Below are positions 33,201 to 45,400 of a stretch of 64,000 nt of DNA, in pieces. A program made the position numbers and the translations under genes. This DNA is from Tetmemena sp. SeJ-2015 (taxonomy: Eukaryota; Ciliophora; Spirotrichea; Sporadotrichida; Oxytrichidae): the NCBI GenBank assembly GCA_027382625.1, contig JAJKFJ010021226.1, forward strand, positions 62,001 through 126,000, written 5' to 3'. Each line of letters begins with the position of its first letter. Within the stretch, counting starts at the first letter, position 1. Below the pieces are notes generated by a model, which was not told where the DNA came from, did no database searches, and saw nothing but the letters and a program-made list of their open reading frames with translations.

Positions 33201-36200
33201 CTAATATTAAATAGTTGATTATTACTATTAAATAATCAAGCACTTAAAATTTAGTCCCACAAAGACATTGCCTAGAAGAATTTCAACACAGCGCCACCTT
33301 GACTATAGCAACCCCTCAGCAAACCCCAATCTAAGCAAGTCCAAAACCATACTTTCAATATCGAAATCCAGACTCTCTATGGGATTTCAAAATCCATACC
33401 TTTTCTTTGATAAAAAAAACTCAAAGACCATACCTATTTCTTTCTTTAGATTTCAAGCAGTGAAAGAAACTTGAACACTCTGAAGACATCCAAAACAACC
33501 CATCTATTTATAACCTTTGATTTGCCAGAGCAATGAAGCTTCGGAGGTACAAGTTTATGCCTTGACTAGTTTAGTTCGCTAGCAAATTTGTAGAGATGAC
33601 TCTGCTATTAAATTCCCATGCTGTAATTTAAGTTTGTGTAACTCAATTCATTAAGATTTAACTTGTTTATAGGAGGGCCACACAGATATGACTTGGCTCT
33701 AGTCATAATTAATTTGAACTTAGAGATCACGCGAGCATCATCCAGACTCACATCGCTAGCAGCTGGAATAAAAGTTTAGCTCCTAGTGAAACCTCTACTC
33801 TTATCTCTAGTCTAAAGATAAGCGATGAAATACTACTTAATCTTTGAGTTGGTTATCATCTACTCTCCCAGAAGAGGACCAGACTCTGCTAACTGAGGGA
33901 TGTCCTTTCAGGGTAGAAGTTTCTGATGAGGGGGCCTAGCTCACTAATATAAACGTTCCCAACTAATATGAATTCTTTGTGACAAGAATTTTCGAGATGA
34001 TACAAGGGGAAAAGGAGCTTTTGAGCTATCTCAACTACAATGAGAATATGGGCGAGCTGTCTGAACGCAGCTACATGCTTTTTATACTCGGAACTTTCAG
34101 AGGAGACTTTCTATAGAAGCTCGTCCACTCACAGCAATTGCTTAGAATGTAAAGTAGACTAGAAGAAGAGAGGATTGACACCATCGAGGTAAGCCCTTAA
34201 ATGCTTCGAAGTCTTGGGGCTCAACCCTATTATTCGAGTAAGAATTTGCGGTGGATATTGAAGGTAACTTCTACTGGGAAGCGTCAATAGAATAAGCGTA
34301 AGAGATTTTATATCAGCTGTGCTAATGATGGAGCAGAGGAGGCAGCCTTAGAGCAGGGAACTAAATCGATGGGCTGAAGATCCTTCAAAAGACATGAAAT
34401 TGTTTAGGTCGCTTCCTGCTAAAAGAATGCTGGATTAAAGTTTAAAATAAAGTAATTAAGTTTAAGTTACTTAAAATTAAACCTAATCACTCCAATTCTA
34501 TGACTCTGTCTCCTTTTTTCTGAGGCCATGTGCTATAGTGCGTCGGCAGTCAAGTTGCTCTTTCGACAGAATAGTGCCAGCTATGATGCTTATATACTCA
34601 GCCTGGCTCACTTTAAAGTCCTCTCAAGCGAGTGCTCGCTTGATGTGGCTTTTCACTTTGGATAGCACTTCCTTAATGTGGTTGAAACACGAGGAGAAAA
34701 GAGTGTTGAAGATAAGCTCAATGCATGAATCACAACAAGCCTTGTAGAGCGAAAGAGAATGATGGGCTATGATGTTATCTAAGAGCGCTAATAGTTAGTT
34801 GATGGACTAACCTAAGTAGCTTCAGCTCCCTTTCTTAAACTGTATGGTGATCGACATTTCGCGTAGAGTGAGCCCCTCTAAGCCTGCTCGTGAGCTTATC
34901 ACAATGAGAGCTGCCATAGTTTTGACTTTAATCCTCTCCTTGAAAAGCTCTTAATTTTGTTAAGGCTTAGCCCAAGACCTGATGCTAGCATGATACGGCT
35001 TGAGTATTATTTCGTCAAGTTAATGAAGTAAGCCTTTTCGCTTCTGCTGACGAGCATCCTTCTGTACACATAAGCTTGTGTCCTCAATATTTCCTCCTTC
35101 TTCCGTTGACTGAAGCTGTAGTAACTTCTTGTAGCCTTGAGCTTTTTGTCTTGCGTTCGATAGATGATTCTCAGTGAGCCCTTAAAGAGTATGATTTCTG
35201 GTGATGGCGATGGAACATGAGGCTTCTCTCAGAGAGGAGAGATGCTTCTGCTCTGCCAAAGTGTTGTCATTGAGAAGGTTGTACAAGTGCTCAAAGGTCA
35301 ATGGTTTGATAGACTTGGGTCTTAGACATAGCTCCATGTTGAGTGCTAGAGCTCCCCGGCAAAGCCTCTAGAAGTAATAAACTCCTACACCAGAAGCAGC
35401 TCTTATCTATGGGTAGGAGCAATAGATCAGGCTCTCAGCTGTAGGCTTCAAAGTTATGAACTTAAGCAAGACTTTAGGCTAAAGCAGCTATGATGTTTCT
35501 ACCTTCTTCCTCATCTCAAATTTAATTTAGATATCTGCACTTCCTTTATCCTTTATCCTAATTAATCCCTCTTGAATAATTTTATCACTTATTAAATTGA
35601 TTAATTAATCTAAAAATGAAAATATTAGTCTAGGAAAGTATAGTGGAGCATCTATGTGGATAAATTTTCAATTTCTGTATTTTTACGAGAGTAAAAGTTT
35701 TTGAGAGTGTGTAAATTGCAGATATAGAATGAATATGAGTTGTAATTAGAAAACTAAATACATGCTTAAGTTGGGGATGGATAAGAAAATAAAATAAAAG
35801 AATATTTCCACAATAGCTATTCTCTCGAATTTATAATGATTTTCATAAGTATTATCTATTTTATTCTCTTTGAATGATTACATAGGATAATAGTACGATT
35901 TTCAAACTAGTACTGAATAAGTGCTGGTTTTTAAATTGATTATTAATTATATTCCTAAAATTTTACTTTACTTTACTTTACTCTTTAAATGATTGGGTAT
36001 TACAAAATTGACATTTATAATTTACACTATGAAATTAAATAGTTTAGTGAAATAATTTTAAAGAATTTGCAAATGAAAGCGCAATACTGAAAATAATATT
36101 TAAATCCTTTTGAGAATAAATGAATTTATTTGAATTTATTTAATGATAAAATATGAAGACAATTTTAATAAATTCTTTCATATATTAACGTAATACATTG

Positions 36201-36387
36201 CAATTGATAAATTGTATAAATTATTTGAAATGATTTTTAGTCATCGACCAGATGCTCTACATCTATTATTATTTATATTTCAGAGAAGCATTTATTAATT
36301 ATGCTTATTTGTTTTAAATACTACTCAAAGAGTGAGTTCAACGAATTCTGCTACATTCCCAAGCCACTTCTAAACTTTCTAAAATGA
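27230..36387 (+). CDS. Gene A: hypotrich hypothetical protein in about ten dispersed MDSs (upstream duplicate)
   Basis: No known family recognised. Coding islands, each matched by an island in gene B (39.4-45.4 kb), are: 27235-27300 (LNLPIRVYPNKT), 28318-28440 (DEPFDLAASFLKDPSQEK), 28710-28800 (FKNFASALFKRG), 28920-29040 (HVYSGPMMFEQGHQFS), 29215-29330 (GNFNFEALIYNYPTLDS), 29735-29860 (YDELPALDLFRQIKSSQLSE), 30280-30360 (DESSNLLGQASPNKIS), 30470-30740 (FNHPRKRDQKHQSKQLQEEE; basic), 31017-31666 (LPSFKRSVLEKYKSQRRDLI; HEYETGMTAKMDEAEKWRSL; NRESEGLYFSDPRKRKLFLF) and 36237-36387 (IDQMLYI; YYSKSEFNEFCYIPKPLL), ending TGA 36385-36387. Synonymous third-position differences to gene B support real selection. 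A single-base break lies in an A-run near 31495. Codon GC is higher than in flanks. The last two MDSs are 4.6 kb apart (see nested locus). Confidence 0.65.
31234..31257 (+). other. IES in gene A, pointer AAATT
   Basis: AAATT at 31229-31233 and 31253-31257. Excision joins VVKDKQGKF to ETAILKSKSLYP. The same pointer flanks the homologous IES in gene B (44306-44331). Confidence 0.85.
31298..31340 (+). other. IES in gene A, pointer AAG
   Basis: AAG at 31295-31297 and 31338-31340. Excision joins KSKSLYPK to HEYETGMTAKMD. In gene B the homologous IES is about ten times longer because it holds a mobile element. Confidence 0.65.
31690..35670 (-). pseudogene. Minus-strand open region nested inside the gene A IES; broken hypothetical gene or germline-limited ORF
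   Basis: Reads right to left with coding-like composition over about 4 kb, beginning near 35660 (FIHIDAPLYFPRLIFSFLDQ) and including KPLTFEHLYNLLNDNTLAEQ, KPYHASIRSWAKPQQNQELF, ACCDSCIELIFNTLFSSCFN, EYKKHVAAFRQLAHILIVVE, SLEAIPCELSWRVLCMKIIT, NEGAK-type basic stretches and SFYIDCIGSLKHTLFSLKKG. TAA/TAG are used as Gln. Unlike other genes here, the frame is crossed by at least eight TGA codons (for example + strand TCA at 34822, 34624, 34284, 34129, 33080, 32774, 32397, 32072) and some frame shifts, and I found no pointers that would remove them. No family recognised. It may be a decaying gene, a mobile-element gene, or a gene with many tiny IESs. Confidence 0.45.
35881..35982 (+). repeat. Dispersed ~100 bp repeat, copy 2
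   Basis: CATAGGATAATAGTACG... TAGTACTGAATAAGTGCTGG ...ATTCCTAAAATTTTAC then (TTTAC)n. Lies within the large IES of gene A, downstream of the nested open region. Confidence 0.85.
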
Positions 36388-37171
36388 GAAGCCACTTTGA
36401 GAGAGAGTGGAAACACCTAAAATAAATCATTTTAAACGCAGATTATTTCTGATACTTAATTTAATTAAATGATAATTATATAATTGAAACTACTCACAAG
36501 GAAAATAAATCTAAAATTATAATATTTTTTTTTCTATAATAAAGAAATGAAATTTTAAAAATATTTAGCCTTATTCCTAAAAGACGACTAAAAAAAGAAA
36601 AAAAGTAGGCATTTACATTTTGGCCCTATATTTAATTGTCTCTCGCAAAAAATTATGCAAGAAAAGTCAACTGATAAGTTCACATTTAGCACGATAATTA
36701 TGTATGACTTGTCTCAAAAAGATAAAATTAAAATTAAATTCTAAAAAATAGAATTTAAATGCGAGTCTACTTAATTTTTGCTAGATTGCTAATGAGAAAT
36801 ACATTAAAATTCTTAAAATAGACATAATCATAAAATATTAAAAACACCTAAATAAAAAACAAATATTGACTTTTATTAAGATTAAATTATATTATATATG
36901 AATACGCCACAGTTACAATAAAATAAAACATAAATTGCGCCTACTTATAAATTTAGGCTACCCTAATTCCTAATAGATAAGGAATTAGCATATCTATATT
37001 TTAATAACATCCATTTTAAAAAAATTACTTTCTCTTTTTTAGTAGGACTTGACGACTGATATTAAAAATAAACATTAAATCTAGATTTAAGCTATATGTT
37101 TATCTTTAGAAGAAAAAGAATTAGGAAAATAGACTTGTTTGAATTAATAGATCAAAAAGCAAAAAAAAAAT
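36388..37171 (+). other. AT-rich spacer after gene A
   Basis: Very AT-rich with no frame or repeat recognised; probably germline-limited spacer. Confidence 0.45.
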
Positions 37172-37505
37172 TCAGCTAAATTCACTGCGCTCATCAGATC
37201 TAAAAGTCTAGGTTACGTGCCTCTCTTGGCCTCTTCCTGCAGCTTAACCATTATTTTACCCTCCTACGTTCCTCTGATAAACTCCAGTTTAATGATTAAA
37301 ATAAAAATTAATTGATTAGGCTACTGGAAATTAGACTGATACACACTTTCTTAAATTAATATTTCATTTATAATTCCTCATAGCTGGACTACTCATCTTC
37401 AAAGTTCTGATGAGGATAATCAAAAATAGATACATTTTATTAGATTCTGCAATTAGAAGTCTTGCTCATCCAGGTTCTCTATATTGTTTTGAGAGTAAAT
37501 TTTAA
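37172..37505 (-). CDS. C1: C-terminal coding block of a Gln/Asn/Gly-rich protein (copy 1)
   Basis: Minus strand. After removal of three small IESs the block reads YSQNNIENLDEQDFQ, QNFEDEQSSYEESVYQSNFQ, QPNHQTGVYQRNVGGQNNGQ, AAGRGQERHVTQTFRSDERS EFS and TGA (37172-37174). Nearly identical to C2 at 47309-47690. The pointers CAGAA, GAA/GGAA and AATCA are shared by both copies while the IES interiors differ slightly. No N-terminal portion is found next to it on the same strand, so the rest of the gene is elsewhere or is gene A itself (see findings). The low-complexity tail resembles RNA-binding or trafficking tails; no domain seen. Confidence 0.7.
37298..37317 (-). other. IES in C1, pointer AATCA (TGATT on +)
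   Basis: TGATT at 37293-37297 and 37313-37317. Excision of 20 bp joins NFQQPNH to QTGVYQRNVGG in frame; the homologous IES in C2 is 21 bp. Confidence 0.8.
37351..37376 (-). other. IES in C1, pointer GAA (TTC on +)
   Basis: TTC at 37348-37350 and 37374-37376. Excision joins DEQSSYEE to SVYQSNFQQPN. C2 has GGAA at the same place. Confidence 0.7.
37410..37449 (-). other. IES in C1, pointer CAGAA (core TTCTG on +)
   Basis: TTCTG at 37405-37409 and 37445-37449. Excision of 40 bp joins NLDEQDFQ to QNFEDEQSSYE; same arrangement and size in C2 (47549-47588). Confidence 0.8.
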
Positions 37506-37510
37506 ATTTT

Positions 37511-39440
37511 AATTATAGGATCTTTATAGATTATACACATATTCCCAAACTACAGAAGTGATTTGATTAAGATAAGGCATATATCTCAAATTAAAAAAGC
37601 TTCCTAAGAAACCCCAAGTCGTTTGTTTATCCCTATTGTAAAAAAATTTTGTTGCTCTTATTTCATTTTATTTGTATTATTAACTAGTTCGATGGCTAAT
37701 AAAATAGCTTTCAGAAAAACTTGAATCGATTAATAATGAGCGGGGAATTATTAGCAAAAATAAGATATATAGAATTTTTAGATATAGATTACTGAGGTTT
37801 AAATAAAAAAGCTATAGTTGCAGAGGTATGCAAAATTGTGTTTTTGATGATTTCTCAAAGTTAGGGAAAATATTTTATTTACTAAAAGCAGTGAATGTAT
37901 TCTCTGAAGAAATTCTAGCTACTTAAGCTTTTTTAAGAAGAAAGCAAGCTTATTCAAAAAGTTGCTAATTTCAATATGAAATCTCAAAAATAGAGAATAT
38001 ACACAAGTAGTTATTTATGGAACCTAAATAAATCCTTGACTTTAAATCCAAGAATCAATTACTTACTGTGTAATATTCATCAGATCATTCTATCTATTTT
38101 TGCATTTGAAATTGTAAACTCTCATAGATACTATATTGGCTATCCTAATAGCTTTGAGCAATCCATTTCCAATAATTATTTAAGGCAAAAATGAGCATTT
38201 ATGTTAGATACTAAGTAAATATAAGGCTATTATCTCTATGGATCACAAATCTAATCTAAATATCTGCTCAAAGGATCAGGGAATTTACTTATTTGCTATT
38301 CCAATTATAAAAAAAAACATATAGACTGAAAAAAGCTAAGGAGAGTGTGGAGTAATTGTTAGATCATATGTGACGAATATGATTGCTTTCTACTTAATGT
38401 AAGTATGATGATATTGCGAATTATCTCTGATTCTTCTCAAAAGCTTTTCATTAATTAGCTTCTCATGTACAAAAGAAAATAGATAACTTAATATAGCTCC
38501 TTAATGCATCTCCAGTGTTATTCCAAGTCTTGATAGACTAAAATGATATCAAAAGTTATAGCATAATGATATTTGGCATATTTATCAATATTAACACTTT
38601 TCTCTTTAATATAAAATATAAAAATTGTTTTTATACTTTTATTCAGATGAATATATAATTTAAATAAAAATTAATCAAGTTTTATACCAAGATTTAATTT
38701 AAATATATCGGTTCAATTTTTTGTTGAAAATACGTACTCATAATTATGAGCAACTCAAGTTTGAATATGAATAAATCAATCTAGAAGAAGAATTTTATGC
38801 ATTCTCTCTCTTTAGAGTACTTAAATAAAAATTATATTCATTAGGTTGAATGACTGTCAATTAAGTAGATGATATAGAGGACCAATATAATTATTTCAAT
38901 GTGACCAAGTTTCTTATAAATTCTTCAAATTTTTTTAAATCTTTACCTTTGATTAATCTTGAATTATTTGAAAGATGAATCATCGAAGATAAATAAACCT
39001 TACTAATAGTCTAAAAGGCCAAACTAACATTGCTTTAGATAATGCTAAACTTCTCAATTTAATAATTAACGCTTAAAATCATTTACTTTTAATTTATTTG
39101 ATCTGCTTATCTCGTTGAATAGTATATTATTCTTGTGCTATTCTTAAAATATTTTACTCTTAAGATGATTAAGGTGATTTAAAGTATAATAATTTATATG
39201 AGTTTAATTATATTAAGATTAATCAAATTAATTCTAGCCATGCCTTAAAGTAAGAAATAATAATAATTTAATACAAATTTTGAATTAAAAAGGAGTTTCA
39301 GTCAATAGATATTTCTATATATCTCTCTATCTATCATTTTTAACTCTTTTAAATTAAATTCTTGATTCTATGTTAAGTAAAATAATTTGATTTTGAAATA
39401 CTATGTTTTTTTTTTAAAATTTCCACCGTGCTTAAAATAT
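37511..39440 (+). other. AT-rich spacer upstream of gene B
   Basis: Mostly featureless. Two short open stretches look mildly coding: 38071-38190 (FEIVNSHRYYIGYPNSFEQS) and, from ATG 38744, MSNSSLNMNKSIQKKNFMHS, which could be the first MDS of gene B. Unproven. Confidence 0.35.
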
Positions 39441-42400
39441 TTTTGACAATATTTATTATATTGAACTCTAATTTTCCTATCTAAGCGTATCCTACTACCT
39501 TAACTAAAATAATTTTTTAATAAGTAAATTTTATTAAAAAGAGTCAGTAAATTAGTAACCTTTAATTTTTTGATGCGAATAAACTATAAAAATCCTTTTC
39601 CATAAATTTATAAGATAAGATTCATTAAAATAAAAAGTTTAATTTATTTTTATTATTTCTCAAAGAGATATCTATAAAAGCAGAAAATTAATATAAATAT
39701 GCAATCTAATTAAGAGTTTAAAGTTTATTAATAAAAAAATTAAATAGTTGATTTTAATATCTAAGTCTTAATTATTTTAACTTCTGCAACAAGAATGAAA
39801 AACTCAAACTCAAAAAAACAATGCTAAAAAGAACAAATATAAATTAATTACTCTATAAATTCTAGAAATATTAAATCAAAGAAGATATCAATAAAAAGAC
39901 ATTTATATACATACAATATAAAAATAGTAAAGAGATAATGATTATTATAAAAGAATATTTAAATATTAGCAAGATTATTATTTAAACTCAAACTAAAGTT
40001 AGTAAATTCACAAATTAAACTGGGCAAATCGAAAATCAGCTTCTCTCAGATTAATTTTAGAAAATTCATACTGTCAAGAGCAACTCTAGGACTTTACTGA
40101 AAGCTTCCTAAAAAAGCAAGAAAATCAATAAGTTTCCCCAGATCCTCTTTATGGAACCTTAAAAAATTTATTTTTTAAATAATTTTCCTAAATTTTGGTT
40201 ATTTAATATATTAATTGAGAACTAAAGTTCTCATTATATATAAAGATCAAGCATTAATTGAAAATTTTTGTTTTTTAAATATTATACCATTAATTTGAAT
40301 TATGAAATATTGCTTTAAAATAGATGCAGCTTAACTATTAGAGATTATTTTTTATCCTCCTTTAATTTAATACAGCCTCTTCTATTGTTTGCTAATATAT
40401 GTCATTCGCTTTTTATTTCAACCATTTGCATTATATTTGTTTTTGTATTTGCGTCCTATGTTAAATATAGCTCTGTCTTGTAACGAAGAGTCGATACATT
40501 TTAAATTTCAAATTACAGATTCAATCAATCTTATCCATTTAGTAGTAAAGAAATTTCATACTAAACTCATCTTATAAATCTTAAAAATTTAAGTAAAATA
40601 ATAAAACAAGAAACTGCGCTAAAAGAATGAATCACAGTAGCAAAGTAATGAATTCACTAATTAATGCATTCAAAAATTCTGCTTCTGCATTATTTAAGAA
40701 AGAGTTAATTAAATTCTGCTAGTCTTGAAGATCAGCGTTATATTTGTCTAAATAAGAGTTTAAGAATATCTTATAAATTATTATTGGTCTAGTCGATTTA
40801 TGAGCTCCTAATTTATAAATCTATTTTAAAATAATTTAAATAGAATGGAAAAAAGAGTTGTGGTTTGGGATTTCTAAGTCCCTTAAGTTCCATCTATGAA
40901 TATTCTTTAGTAAGTATTGAATTGCACTCATACTCTCTCAAATCTTTAAAAGCGGTGGATTCGCCGCTTTTAAATTCTCTACCTTAACAGTTTTAATGAT
41001 GTTTGAAGAAGAGCTTCAATCTCTCCTAATTTTATTGATCAGTATTTCTAAAATTATGATCCTTAATCCAGCAAAAAATTAAGCATTAAATTTACGTCAA
41101 ATTTTCCCTTTCTTAACTAAAATGCTTATTATCAAATAAAAATAATAATCTTTTCAATTAATTCATATTGATTTATATGAAGACATTTTTTTTAAATGCA
41201 GGTTAAACTCAAAGGAGATGAGATTCTTGAATTTGGTAATTGGTATATCGGAAATTAAGAAGAACTAGAACCTATTCCGCTTTAAAAACAGGCTGAAAAC
41301 GATGCATTTATATTTTTAATTAAATTTTTTATATTTGTATTTTAAATCTTAGAAATTTTATAAATAAACTTTTACAACTTATTAAACTAAAATGCTTTTT
41401 ATTTAACTATCTATTATGAAGAAATGTAATCTTGCGTTAATAAATTTTGTAGAATTTTAGAATCAGGAAATATTTTTATCTTAAACAATATAGAAAGAAT
41501 ATGAATGGATTACATAAATTGAAACGAAAAAGATATGTATAAATGTGTTCAGATCGTTTATAACTGACTATATCTATGACTTCGTATTTTTTAGCCTGAA
41601 TTTATCTTGATAAGTTTGAACTTTTGGCAAACATCTTTTATTTATTTTCAAACTAATTTTCCGCTAATTAATTTTCATCATCATTATCATTGTCTTCAAC
41701 TCAAGTATTCCTTAAATTATTTATACTTTTGCTATTGCTGCTGCTATTATATATTGTTCAGAAGTAAATAAAATTAATAAAGAGCTCTACCAGTGGGTTT
41801 AGAACTTTAATGTATACTCATCTAGTCGTAAGCCTTTGAAAATCAAATCTTTAATCAAATTCTAAAAGTTAATTTATGTAAAATATCTCTCATATTCATC
41901 ACATAATATAAAAAGTTAATAGGATAAAAATGACAGCACTAATACACTTAATATCTATATTACATATAGATGAATTATCTGAAATTTGCTGTAAGAAATA
42001 ATTATATAAATTAGTATTTTGGAAAATTTGTATTTTTAGAAACTTTTAATATTATTTTCCCCTTAAATTAAACTAATCGATATCAAGTAATGTTTTATTT
42101 TTATGAATATTTTTCAGAAAAAATTTTGGCTTATCAAAAACACATTTTTAAAAAACCTCTTAATATTTTTGTAATAAAATAATTATTTATATTTATTTAT
42201 GATGTAGTTCCTTCTCTTGATTTATTTTAAGAAATAAAATCACACGAGAAGTCTGAGCTAAATTCACTTTCAAATGACTCTTAGCTCATTAAATCTGAAG
42301 CCTTTGTTATAAATTATTATTTATTTCATAATATAAAAATAAAGAATTCATTAATTAAATCTAAATTAAAATTCATATCAATATTTTAAAGTATTTCTAA

Positions 42401-45400
42401 TGTAACTAGAAGTCAGATTCCTATTCTCTTATAGTTTGAATTAGAATATATGGATAAATTCTATTGAAATATGAATATTTTAAATTCTCACTTGAAACTT
42501 TAACTGTTTAAAATTTATTGTAGAATATTTATAAGAATTTTTATATAAGATTTTAATTTCTAGCATAAATTAATTCTATATTTCTCTATCTTTTTTTATA
42601 ATACTCTTTAATTAATTTACTGATTTATTAGAATTTTTATGTTTAGGCTTCTAAACAAAAGAGATTTAAAAATCCTTCTGAGGAGTCTAACAATCCTTTT
42701 GGTAACCCAAATCCTTGAAAAATTCCAAAAGAATTACATCAATGTCATTAAAATATTTTAAATCTTTTTTTTTGCTTTAAATTTGTTCATGAATATAAGG
42801 TTATTGGGTCTCAAAAGATATTAAACAATTTAAATATTATTTATTTTATTAATAAGAGGGTATTGGTTGAGACCGGCACTTAATAATTTAAAGTTGATAA
42901 ATGTACCGGTTTTGACCGCCCGAGGAAAAGAGAATTCAAAATTAAATCGAATAATACTTAAGAGGAGAAGAAATAACAAAAACCACAACAACCACAACAA
43001 TCAAAGAAAAAGAATTTTGAGAAAAATGCTATCAAGAGAACGAAAATCATTACGAGCATACTCGATCATTTGACTGGCTTCATTTCCAGCAACTAGCCCC
43101 AAACAAAGATGACTATATAAATATTAATCTAAATTATTTCGAGTACAATTTATCTTAAAAAATAAAACAAACAAAGTCAACTCTGAAAAAATAAACATTA
43201 CTAATAAAATTTAAAAATAAGTTATTAATTTAAAAGTATGAAAGCTTTAAAAATATTTCCTAAATATATCCTATTTTCAATTTTAAATAAATTATTATTA
43301 AGTAGAACTTCCAGAGGAAGATGCAGTTGATGATGGAACTGACTCGGAAAAAAAAGAAAAGAAAATGGAAATAAAAAAAGAGTGGTTGCAGCAGACGACA
43401 CACCGACTACGGAGACTACAATGCTTCTAGAGCAATCAAGGAACACTATATCACTGAGGATGAGTAGACACTGGCGGCGGCCACCCTATGACTACCGCAA
43501 TTGGGCACCCTGAATTAGACACTGGAGGCAGAGTACACGCTCTCTTTGCCCAGTCAACTGAGCCCCAAGCATGGCCCCGAAACCCCAGATTAACAGGCAG
43601 CTCACGCCTTCAATCAGAGAGGGTTTGAACGGCAGGGATTCCTGGCCATTGCTCTGTGCAGTGAGTTGCAACGCCCGCGTTATCGGCTGTGCCCCTGGTC
43701 AGTGGTCAATAGATATAGAGAGTACCAGTGATGTATTCAAGGAAGACCGAGCCCCCATATTTATGAGGGGACAGGTTGGGGTATTAAATAGTATATAATA
43801 TAAACCACTTTAATTCCTAATCTCTAATCTTCCTCTCGAAGTTCTATTAAAGAATGCTTGAGTTGATTAATTAAGCCTGATCTTTATAAAGAGGTTGGAA
43901 CTTCATTATTTTTTTTTTATACTCAATACTTCAATTCAATTCAATTTTAAATTCACACTTTATCGAAGTCTTTAACTTATTAGTTATTCATAATTAAAGT
44001 TTTATTCAGAAATAGTTCTTTACTTTTTAATTTAAAATAAGCAGTTAAGATATAATTTTTCTTTCATTTTTTCTAAATAATTAAATTATGACTCAGTCTC
44101 TCCCATCTTTCAAGAAAAGCGTCCTAAAGAAGTACAAGTCTGAGAGGAGAGATTTAATTTCAGAGCTGTCAAAAAAAACTAAAATAGGCGCCCCAGCGAG
44201 TGGACATGATTAGTTCAAAAAACACAAGGACTTAGACCTCGCGATAAGTCGCTCCATCAACCGACATATTAGAAAAATAGTAGTCAAAGATAAGCAGGGG
44301 AAATTTAAATTATATTGTTTTGGTCGAAATTCGAGACAGCTATCCTCAAGAGCAACATCTTTACTCAGCAACAATATATATATACTAGAAAATTTTATTA
44401 AAATCGGTGATTGGTTAAATAATAAATGGTGAGTTGCAACTTCGTGTCAGTTGAAATCACAGATTCACCCCCTGAACTGCTTCTAGTTCAAAAGCTAATC
44501 GAAAATTAATATGGTTTTCTTCTTTAATCATCTTCATAGCACCTCTTAGCAGCGAGATATGATGCGCACAACATCCCACTTTCCATATATGCTTTCTTGG
44601 TAATGTTGTGTCGCTTCTAATTCTTGACTGAGTGCGCCCACACAAAAGTTTCAAGGATATAAAATTCTTAGAATTTCGTGCTTAATCGAATGGTGTTATA
44701 ATTATTTAAATTTAACACTCTTCAACTGTCACTCATTTATTCCATTTTAATTTAATAATTAATTTAATTCTAATTTTCCATTAAATTCTCAATTATATAA
44801 GAAATAATTCTATTTTTAAAATACAGAGAGTTGAAGTACGAGTATGAGACAGGTATGACTGCCAAGTTGGAGTAAGCAGAATAATTGGAGGTCACTTAAA
44901 AGCGATCTATTTTATAATTATTTATCCAGGAAATTCAATAAGGAGCGCCTTTAAAAGCCTACTCAAGACGAGATGAACAATGTGAGTAAGAATTGCTACT
45001 CCCACAAAAGAGAGTCTGAGGGACTCTATTTCTCAGATCCTAATAAGAGGAAATTATTCCTCTTCGTAATTTCTTTTATGAGAGAACTCATCAATGATGG
45101 CAAGATTTTGCAAAGAAAAGAGGCCTTCGTTGATAACATAAGTGAGCTCTAACACTTAGTCAACTTCTTTAATTTATTCAAATGTAAATTATAATAAATT
45201 AATGCAAATGAGAAAATATTTCAGATTTAAATTTTATAGTCATTGACCAGATGCTTTACGTCTATAGCTATTTTTATTGCATTATGAGCTAAACTTTAGT
45301 CTTTTTTATTTACTATACTACTCGGAGAAGGAGTTCTATAAATATTGCCTCCATGGAATTAAAAATACAAATTTTCATCTTCTTCACGATCTTAGGCTTG

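Larger units (their letters stand above)
31667..36245 (+). other. 4.58 kb IES in gene A enclosing another locus (nested germline locus), pointer TTAGTCATC
   Basis: TTAGTCATC occurs at 31658-31666 and 36237-36245. Excision gives NISELQHLVIDQMLYI in frame. Gene B has NISELQHLVIDQMLYV across the same junction with pointer TAGTCA and an IES of only 80 bp. The gene A insert contains a ~4 kb minus-strand open region (31690-35670) and one copy of the dispersed repeat (35881-35982). Confidence 0.82.

Noticed and set aside
33930..34440. Plus-strand frame of ~150 codons (FFVTRIFEMIQGEKELLSYL) in the nested locus
   Set aside because: The minus strand is coding-like over the whole 4 kb, including where the plus strand is not, so I treat this as a shadow. 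It remains the strongest alternative reading there.
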